The notes beneath the pieces were generated by a model. It was not told where the DNA came from. It made no database searches and saw only the letters and a list, made by a program, of their open reading frames with translations. A stretch of 64,000 nt of DNA from Craterostigma plantagineum (Eukaryota > Streptophyta > Magnoliopsida > Lamiales > Linderniaceae), in assembly GCA_027422505.1 (NCBI GenBank), contig JAPQWV010000018.1, forward strand, positions 19,858,001 to 19,922,000. Reading direction: 5' to 3'. Both the position numbers and the translations under genes were made by a program. Numbering within the stretch: the first letter of the stretch is position 1; the number at the start of each line of letters is the position of its first letter. Shown here one piece after another: positions 56,691 through 64,000 of the stretch.

Positions 56691-58111
56691 ATGCTGAGCC
56701 TTGCGAAATTCCCCACTCAGTTGCACTGCACGACTCAGCTGTCGCGAAATCTTTCGAAGTTGCAACTCAAGTTTTCCGCTGGGGTCAGTTTTCGTGTTGT
56801 TCACTGCAAAACTCGAGGTGAGTTCTACCTGAGAGCGAAGAGAAATGGCGATTTCTCCCCGTCGGAATCGGACGATTTCGATTTCGACGACGGTGGCGAC
56901 GACGACGACGTTATTGTTCCTATGGAGAACATGAACAAGTGGCTGGAGAGCAAGCCGCGCGGATTTGGGGAAGGGAAGGTGTACGACACGTCGATTGAGG
57001 ATATGCTGATGGAAGAGATAGTGCAGAGCAAGAGAGCTCAGATTGCGAATGTGAATAAGCTCAAGAACGGTTATGTGAAGCAGAGCGTTGAGAAAGAGAA
57101 AATCAAACAACACAGTAAGGGTATGCTATCTCTTTTGTTTGGTTGTTTCAGATGCATTCTATGATTTATCTCCTACGGCATCCTAGACTTGTTGACAAAG
57201 CTGTTTGAATCCATGGCTAAAGAGCTTGTGATAATTGAAGAAGCATTGAATATGTGAATTTGATGATTTTGCAGAATCGGAAGAAATTATGGAGGGGTTT
57301 AGGGTGCGTTTGGCGAATCTACCGAAGAAGAAGAACATTCACAGGGATCTGAGATTAGCTTTCGAAGGCGTGAAGGGAATAGGAAACATAGTCCCAATTG
57401 TTTCTGGGAACGAAAAGACTAGGGATCCAGTCTGCAAAGGGCTTGCGTTCGTCGATTTCAAGAACCAAGACGATGCACATAGGTAGAGAGAGTAATATTG
57501 TATGTAATAAACCATCCCATCTGCTTGCATTTCGTTATGTTATGATTCTTCCCACGACTTTCGTAGGTTCGTGCAGAAGTTTTCAGACACGTATATAAGC
57601 TTTGGGAAAGTACAGAAACGGATCAAATGCGAGGTGGTGGTGAATGCCAAAGCAATTGATCAATTAGGGCGGCCCGAGGACAGTAATTCCACCATGGAAT
57701 TAGTGGAAGATCTCGACATAAGTAAAGGCATGGATCGAGTTTTCGAAACTGAGGTGTTATTATCTAATTCAATTAGGGAGGACAGTTCCTCCAATGAACT
57801 TGATGATGCTGATGAAAATGAAAACGACGATGGAGAAGAATCTGACGCTGAATTGTCGAAGGAAGTGATGAAAAGTAAAGCTAGGAAGAAGAACAAGATA
57901 AGGAAACTGGACATCCCGGGATCTGCCAAGAGGTAGTTTCGAATGATACATTGCTCTTCTTACGCGTTTCTTATTGTTTTGCGTAATACGACTCATCAGT
58001 TGTGTGTGTTATTGGTTATGTAGGTTGAAGATTAAGGAGAAGGCTATGCTTGCGAACGTATTCTCGAAATACAGAGGAGACTCTGATTTGAAGGTAGCAG
58101 AAACTAAGTGA
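56691..58111 (+). CDS. RRM-domain RNA-binding protein, probably plastid-targeted
   Basis: Four exons: 56691-57120, 57275-57482, 57567-57932 and 58024-58111 (1092 nt, 363 aa). The introns are GT-AG and the frame is continuous. Residues 1 to about 45 are Ser/Leu/Lys-rich with few acidic residues, like a plastid transit peptide. An acidic stretch (SESDDFDFDD) follows. A single RRM spans about residues 150-235: FRVRLANLP (RNP2-like), HRDLRLAFEGVKGI, and CKGLAFVDF (RNP1-like), continuing across the second intron to FVQKFSDTYISFGKVQKRI. The C-terminal third has an acidic block (DDADENENDDGEESDAE) and then a basic cluster (KARKKNKIRK). Proteins of this type bind organellar RNA; the specific RNA or ribosomal role is not known to me. 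No close named homologue is claimed. The start is the first Met of the exon-1 frame. Confidence 0.85.
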
Positions 58112-58273
58112 TGATTGATCAGATCAAAAGATGCATTATCTCTGTCCCGCTGCTTAATTTTTCCGTATATTTTTTTTTTAATTGTTGTTAAATTACGTTT
58201 AATTTGAATAACAATTAGAAAAATAGCACTAACTAACTTATTTATAAATAAAATCGGTAATTACGAGTGTTTG

Positions 58274-60842
58274 TGTTGGGCCGATTTTATCCAACCTTGA
58301 ACTGATTCAATGGATTAGTATTACCTGATACGATGAATTACGGAAGCAATAACGAAGTAATACCGATAGACGAATTGTAGAGTTGGAACGAGAGCGCGCG
58401 AGTTCTTCAGAAAAGTCATCAACTCTGTTAATGAATCAGCAACCCTAAACGATGTATCGTTTAGGGTATTTTATACATAAGCCCTAATGGGCTATTGGGC
58501 CCAAGTTAACTAATATACCCACAAGTTAGGTATATTTACAATTAAGTCCTAGGGCAAAATAAAACTACAAGATTAAGATAACCTACTTTAATTGAACACA
58601 ATAAATAATTCCTAACAATCTCCCCCTTTGTTTTCAATTTGCAATTTAGCGCTGGTTATCTTCGTCTTGTGATCGTACTGAGTCCTCAAAGAACACGTAT
58701 CGTTGTTTGTCTACTTTATGTTCCCAATGATACGCCATAGATGATATGTTGAAATACGGTGAAGTTTCGAAAATTTTAAGCGTTGAAAACTTTTTGGTGT
58801 ACACCGAAAAGTTTTGAAGTAATGTCGAAAGCTTCGAAAAGATAGTAAAAACCTTTTCTATAATGTGCCAATCTTGTAGTAGGTTGGATGTGGATCTTAA
58901 TCGTGTTGATCAACTAAATCGTTACTTAGACGAATGCAAATAATGTTAGTAATATAGATGAAAAATAAGATAATCACAGAATTTAGTTTAACTAGTTGAT
59001 TAAGAATAATAATATATATTAATTATTATTTGTTTTTTTTATTATTATTTTATTTTATTTTAAATTTTTTTTTAAATTATTATGGAACTGTGATTGTCGA
59101 AGGATGAAGTCAATTTTTTTTTGGAACAGTGATGAATTAAGTCGTGATTAATTTCGAGAAGGGAGATTAAAAAATATTTCAAGTTAGAAACTCTAAAGCT
59201 CTCTCCTCTGTCCTCTCTCTATCGATTAAACAAACTCTGAAGCTCTCTCCTCTCTCTATCGATTTTTATTTTTAAAAGATCTCTTCTCAAAAACAATTCG
59301 CAGATAATAAAATGATTTCTCTCCAATTTCTCGGCGGTGAAGAAATCTGTCCGTTGGTCGATAGTTGCAATCAGCGGCGGCTCGGATCAGTAGCGACCTT
59401 GGAGCTTCAGGTGAGAGTCAGCCAGAATCAACGAGCTGAGACTGAGACGAAGCAGAGATGTTTCAATTTTGTGGGATGTTGTTTCAGACTGAGACGAAGC
59501 AGCTGAGACTGAGAAGCAGAGATGACAAACACGAAGAAATTGAGCTTTTTGAGCAGAGGAGAAACCGTGAGCAGATATGGAGCTAAGAGAGCTATGTCCC
59601 GGCAAACATCGACGAGAAAGCAAAAGATGGTAAAGAGATCGAAGGGCACAGAGGATCAATCGAAAAAAATTTCTGAATGATCCGCAGAGCTTCCGAAAAA
59701 AAATAATTTTTGAGAGAAGGATGTCGAGATCTTTAACCTTATGAAGACGATGCCGAGTTTCTTAAATGTTTAAGAAAATGTCGAGATAGAAGAGGATGTC
59801 GAGATAGCAAATTGAAACTTTAGGATGGATTTCGAATGAATTGTATCTCGAGAAGTTTTTTTTTTTTTGGGATGGGATATCGAATGAATAGTAAATTTCG
59901 AGAGACTTAAAATAAATGTCGAGATGCTTAGAAATGTCGAGATTGATAAAAAAATGTCGAGAATGGAAGAGGATGTCGTGTTTCTTAAATGTCGAAGAGA
60001 ATGTCGAAATAGAACAGAATGTCGAGAGATTTCAGTAATAATTCGAGTAAAATGTCGAAGAAAAATGTCGAGTTCAAATGTCGAGTTTAAAATGTCGAGA
60101 TCTTATAGCTTACTAAAATGTCGAGTTCAAATGTCGAATTTAGAATATACTGTAAATCTCGAGCTAGATATCGAGAAAACAAATTGGACTTCAGATTTTG
60201 GGAATGATGTCGAGATATACAGAGAAGCTCGAATTTGAAATTGAAGGCAGAGATCGAATCTTCGGCTGGAAAAAAAAAACTGATAAATTTTGATCGCTGA
60301 GATCGAATCTTCGGCTGGAAAAAAAAAGCTGATAAATTTTGATCAAAAATTATGAGAAGTCAGATGTGCACCTATGCGTTTTTCCAGGAGCCGAGATAAA
60401 TCTGAGAATTTGAGCGAGAAGGAATTGATTGTTTTTGGAAATAAAGAGCGAAAAAATCAAAATCAAACCGAGTAAAAATATCAGTAAACTTTGATGAATT
60501 TGACCCACGATTTCGGCTCTGATACCACTTGTTAGGCCGATTTTATCCAACCTTGAACTGATTCAATGGATTAGTATTACCTGATACGATGAATTACGGA
60601 AGCAATAAAGAAGTAATACCGATAGACGAATTGTAGAGTTGGAACGAGAGCGCGCGAGTTCTTCAGAAAAGTTGTCAACTCATCGTTTAGGGTATTTATA
60701 CATAAGCCCTAATGGGCTATTGGGCCCAAGTTAACTAATATATCCACAAGTTAGGTATATTTACAATTAAGTCCTAGGGCAACATAAAACTACAAGATTA
60801 AGATAACCTACTTTAATTGAACACAATAAATAATTCCTAACA
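58274..60842 (-). mobile_element. Internally deleted LTR retrotransposon, non-coding (2.6 kb)
   Basis: Minus-oriented LTRs at 58274-58617 and 60530-60842 (the latter lacks about 31 bp), with a 5-bp target duplication GTTTG at 58269-58273 and 60843-60847. The polypurine tract complement follows the left LTR, and the primer-binding site (GTGGTATCAGAGCC, minus strand) lies next to the right LTR. Inside are only leader sequence with TCGACAT motifs and about 80 bp of 3' internal end. No gag or pol remains. The sequence is closely related to the 21570-30524 element. It is a non-autonomous deletion derivative that could be mobilised by a full copy. Confidence 0.93.
59700..60240 (-). repeat. TCGACAT motif cluster in the leader of the deleted element
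   Basis: About 18-20 copies of ATGTCGA on the plus strand (TCGACAT on the element strand), mostly within AAATGTCGAGA contexts and all in one orientation. This corresponds to the leader cluster at 28140-28870. Confidence 0.85.
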
Positions 60843-60847
60843 GTTTG

Positions 60848-61308
60848 CACCATTTATCTCTCGTATGGAAGAACGTCTTGTTTAAGCAAACAAGGCCTTG
60901 CTCCCTCGAGTAAACGATCTTTTATTTACGAGAACTTGCATCCTGTACTACTCGAAAATGGTTATATTTGGTCCAGTCAAAATTATATAGCTTAGTCTAG
61001 GGTTTTTCGAATGGTTAGCTTCTTGATTTGTGACAAGTACGAATACTAGTAAGTGTACTAGGTCATGGAAGTAGATTGGGCAACAAGGTGGGTCGGCCCG
61101 GTTCCGGAACCTCCCCGGAACTGCGATTGGAACCGTTACCGGCAAGCCGGGACGGATCGCGCCGGTTCGTAGGTTTTGAAACCACAGAACCGCGTTCCGT
61201 TGGTTTTTTACAATTCGTTTCGGTTCTTTTCGGTTCGGCCTGTTTTTTCGGTTTTATCCGAAATTTGAACACCCCTACTTATTGATATTGTTTTTCAATT
61301 TATTATGG
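60848..61308. other. Intergenic DNA with a hAT-like fragment
   Basis: 61080-61285 is GC-richer, with GGTTCGGCC/GGTTCGG repeats, and ends TTGAACACCCCTA. This is like the terminus of the hAT MITE at 38217. The partner end was not found. No gene is seen. Confidence 0.5.
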
Positions 61309-61869
61309 CTCCGTTTAGTTGTTTGGATAAGATTGTGTGACATAATTTTATGTCAAGTTTATAATCTTGACATTTATATGGATGATATCTTCACTTTGTA
61401 ATTTTAACAATTGTTTTATCTTGTTTAGTTTCCAACATAATAAAAATATTGTCTCTAGATTTTTTTGTAAGTTTATTAAAGTAACCTTTATTCATCAATA
61501 TATAGTTTACAAAATAATGATTTTATGAATAGCGAAAAATATAAGATATGGATGTCAATTTGATCGTCATGAAATAAGGAATAAATTAGTGTTGTTTATT
61601 TATTTTTACCATATAAACTACACGAAATAAATCTATTTTATGATTGGGTGAAATAAGGGTATATTGGTAATTGTTGCTATTAGTAGGGGGTTTGGATTGC
61701 TTATCTCACATCGGAACCCTTGGATAAGTTATCATGTGTATATTGGATTATTAAAGCGGACTTGTTTATTATACCGGGCCTTACAGATAAAATATTTTAC
61801 AAAAGTGAACAAGATAAATGTGGATAAATAAGCCTTTATCTTGGGTTATCCAGTAAACTAAACACAGCC
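61309..61869. mobile_element. Probable MITE with GGCTCCGTTTAGTT ends
   Basis: The left end GGCTCCGTTTAGTTGTTTGG and the right end inward GGCTGTGTTTAGTTTACTGG are imperfect inverted repeats, both followed by ATAA. The interior is AT-rich with no coding frame. A related stretch lies at about 54560-55010. No target duplication could be fixed. Confidence 0.6.
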
Positions 61870-62490
61870 GGCCGAGAAGCCCAATAAAGAAAATCAATTT
61901 AACAAAATGGGTTATCTTCTACACAATCTTCGTTTTCTTCCCAGCCAGTCTTCTTCCACCAATCGCTGGTTTATGCTTTATATAGCCCGTTCCGCCCGTA
62001 AGAGCACCGTTCCATCGGATAAATCGCCCGCTTCATTCAAATCCATCATAAAGCCGGAACTTGCGATTGGAGGCCGCCGTTCCCGTCTCGGAATGGCCGT
62101 TCCGGTAGTTTCGACAGTGTTCCTGCAAACTTGAGTTTATCGTGATTGTTAAATTATTAGAGAACAATTTATATTAAAATAAATATTATTAATAAAATTG
62201 AGTTTGTTTCCTTAATTTAAATTGGATTCTCGAATAATTGACATTTATTAATAGATAAATTAAAATTAATATTATTAAAATTTGATTCGTTTCTTTAATT
62301 TTAAGTTGATTCTCGACTAATTGAAATTTCGATATTAAAAGATAAATTTATTGGAATGGGCCTACGTAAGTTTTTATTAATATTTTTGCAATATAGCCCA
62401 ATAAAATATTCAGCCCACTAGGAGGATAATTTAGGTTTCTTTTGTAATCATCTTCCTCGTATACGAATCTTCTAAAAAAAATACCAGTGT
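61870..62490. other. Upstream region of the RNase H-type gene
   Basis: It contains a 75-codon open frame at 61907-62134 with no recognised motif, and AT-rich DNA. The first, untranslated exon of the next gene probably starts near 62480-62500 and ends at a GTATAA donor after GGAAGTTAG (about 62582). Confidence 0.4.
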
Positions 62491-62789
62491 GGACGCCATC
62501 AACCACCACCCTTGTAGCGCCGGCCGCCGCTGGGTCGGTCGACCCCTCTGAACCCCCTCTGATTCCGTCGCTGGAAGTTAGGTATAATATATTTGTTCTG
62601 CTAGTTTTATTCTTTCTATGATTACTAATCCTAGGTGGTAAATTAAACCCTTCAACGTTTTTATGTGGTGTGGGAAACTGATTTCCCCAACCCCTCTATT
62701 TACTGCATGAGATGACTGAATCGTATTGGTTTGATTTGAATTAGGAACTGCAACCGAAAGTTAATGTGTTATCTCTATGGGAGAAGAAC

Positions 62790-62792
<3 letters not shown>

Positions 62793-62850
<58 letters not shown>
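62793..62850. repeat. (TA)n microsatellite in a 5'-leader intron
   Basis: About 29 TA units within the probable first intron of the RNase H-type gene. Similar (TA)n tracts occur at about 10457, 32318, 35943, 38991 and 43408. Confidence 0.9.
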
Positions 62851-62853
<3 letters not shown>

Positions 62854-62915
62854 ATTGTTTGAATATTTGTTTTCTATCTTGTGGCGTAATAGGTGATTAT
62901 TCTAGTGCAGAAAAT

Positions 62916-62939
62916 ATGGAGAATAGGTTGGGACTGTAA
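62916..62939 (+). promoter_or_regulatory. Seven-codon upstream ORF before the RNase H-type start
   Basis: ATG...TAA encoding MENRLGL ends six bases before the main ATG at 62946. A probable acceptor (CTAGTGCAG) places it at the start of the second leader exon. Because it ends so close to the main start, it could reduce initiation there. Confidence 0.45.
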
Positions 62940-62945
62940 TCTCTA

Positions 62946-63913
62946 ATGATTGGTGTCTTTCGTTCATGTTGCTCGACGTTGTTCACAAGAACGAGTTATT
63001 TTGTCTCCAAGAATCCTACTATAGCTAGCTTTTCACATTCATTGAGAACACAGCTCACATATTCGGGAGTTAGGATCGCGAATTCAGAATTTCTTTTCCC
63101 AAGAATTCGACTGCAGTGCTATTCTTCGAAAAAGGTTGGTGGAGCTACTACACGTAAGAAAAAAGTTGACTCCAAAAAAGAAATGAAGGACGATAGAGAG
63201 GAATTCTATGTTGTTCGGAAGGGTGATCTGGTCGGTGTTTACAAAACCCTAAGTGATTGTCAGGATCAAGTTGGAACTTCGGTAATGGATGTGCTCATTT
63301 ATAGAGATTTTGTTGCGCTTGAAATGTTTTCTTTTATTTACTTATTATCACTTCATATTTATGGATTCTTGCAACAGATATGCGATCCTCCTGTTAGCGT
63401 GTATAAAGGACAAAAAATGCCCAAGGAAACAGAGAAGCATCTTTTATCCTGCGGACTTAAAAACGCGCTTTACTGTGTTAGGGCTTCTGATATCAGTGAA
63501 GACCTTTTTGGCGCTCTTACGCCGTGCCCTGTTCAGGTATGTTGATTATGCATTAGGCTTAAGCATGTGCAGGCATTGTTTTCATGCTTCATTGGGACGT
63601 ATCTATGAGTAGTATTTGCAATTATATCAGTTGCTGATATATTCGACTAACCTGCGATTTTGAGATATGCTATGATTTACTTACGTTATTGGCTTTTGTT
63701 TCTGACGCAGATAGATGTTTTCGATTAAAACTTCTTCTACTCAAACAAATACTAGCTTGGTTCTGTTCTTTCTTTTCCTTTAAGTAAGGAGGGTTCATTT
63801 CGATTTTAGATACCAATGGCAACTACGAACATCTTATTCTGCAGCCTGCTTCGATTGTTGAAACTTCTGATGTGCTCGTGACAAAGAAAAGGCCAACTGA
63901 AGCGTTGCCAGGG
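62946..63913 (+). CDS. RNase H-type protein with viroplasmin-like domain (5' part)
   Basis: Exons 62946-63281, 63378-63536 and 63845-63913 (frame continuous, GT-AG); the gene continues beyond the window. The first about 50 residues are rich in Ser, Arg and Thr without acidic residues, suggesting an organellar targeting peptide. A Lys-rich linker (TTRKKKVDSKKEMK) follows. Then comes the small Cauli_VI/RNase HI N-terminal domain (about residues 84-160): YVVRKGDLVGVYKTLSDCQ, then ICDPPVSVYKGQKMP, then the ETEKHLLSCGLKNALYCVRA segment. In plant RNase H1 genes this domain precedes the catalytic RNase H domain and binds RNA-DNA hybrids; here the catalytic part lies outside. The Met at 62946 is chosen because it leads into the targeting peptide; a 7-codon uORF precedes it. 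This is a host gene; the viroplasmin name is historical. Confidence 0.85.
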
Positions 63914-64000
63914 GTGGGTTATCTATAGTTCTCTTATGGCTAGCAGTGTTTCACATGCTAAACATAATATCATTCGCAGTTGCTATTCAATAAATCTTTC

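Noticed and set aside
56652..57113. 153-codon minus-strand frame
   Set aside because: It is antisense to exon 1 of the RRM gene, whose spliced frame is fully supported.
61907..62134. 75-codon plus-strand frame MGYLLHNLRFLP...
   Set aside because: It could be a small gene, but it overlaps GTTCCG-rich repeat-like sequence, has no homologue I know and no visible splice partner.

Overview
This is nuclear DNA from a flowering plant, most likely a eudicot. The sequence is AT-rich. The genes are split by short GT-AG introns, and the products are plant-specific: a Ca2+-dependent RelA/SpoT homologue, a WAT1-related transporter, a D-type cyclin and organelle-targeted proteins. More than half of the window is transposable-element DNA. 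I cannot name the species from the sequence.

Layout. 1-3015: nothing recognised. 3016-4035 (-): BolA-like organellar protein, 3 exons. 4284-6263 (-): plastid (p)ppGpp synthetase CRSH, 4 exons. 7260-12544: a 5.3-kb Mutator-like element with 9-bp target duplications, filled mainly with GGTAC-containing tandem repeats. 12718-13067: a small MITE. 14576-19647: a full-length but decayed Ty1/copia element with a 5-bp target duplication. 20913-31635 (+): a WAT1-related (EamA/DMT) transporter gene. Its third exon is split by a 9-kb rearranged copia-type element (21570-30524) that carries three LTRs in mixed orientation, two extra ORFs and arrays of a TCGACAT motif. 31376-38626: a nearly perfect 3.6-kb tandem duplication that starts in exon 6 of the transporter. 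38627-45214: nested hAT-type elements, a truncated copia fragment joined to a third, older copy of the same intergenic DNA, a tRNA-like segment and a fold-back element. 46691-47233, 52527-52890, 53257-53546 and 61309-61869: further MITE or fold-back elements. 49399-51279 (-): D-type cyclin, 6 exons, complete. 56691-58111 (+): RRM protein with a probable plastid transit peptide, 4 exons, complete. 58274-60842: an internally deleted relative of the 21570-30524 element with a perfect 5-bp target duplication. 62946-end (+): RNase H-type gene with a viroplasmin-like N-terminal domain, cut by the window edge.

The host genes are unrelated single-copy loci, not a pathway; three of them (BolA, CRSH, RRM protein) probably act in plastids. 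The most unusual parts are the rearranged three-LTR element with its motif arrays and its ORF pair broken at a C8 run, the satellite-filled Mutator-like element, and the layered duplications at 31-44 kb, where an empty hAT site lets the events be ordered. Exon limits were set by hand from splice signals, reading-frame continuity and remembered family sequence; no alignment was run.
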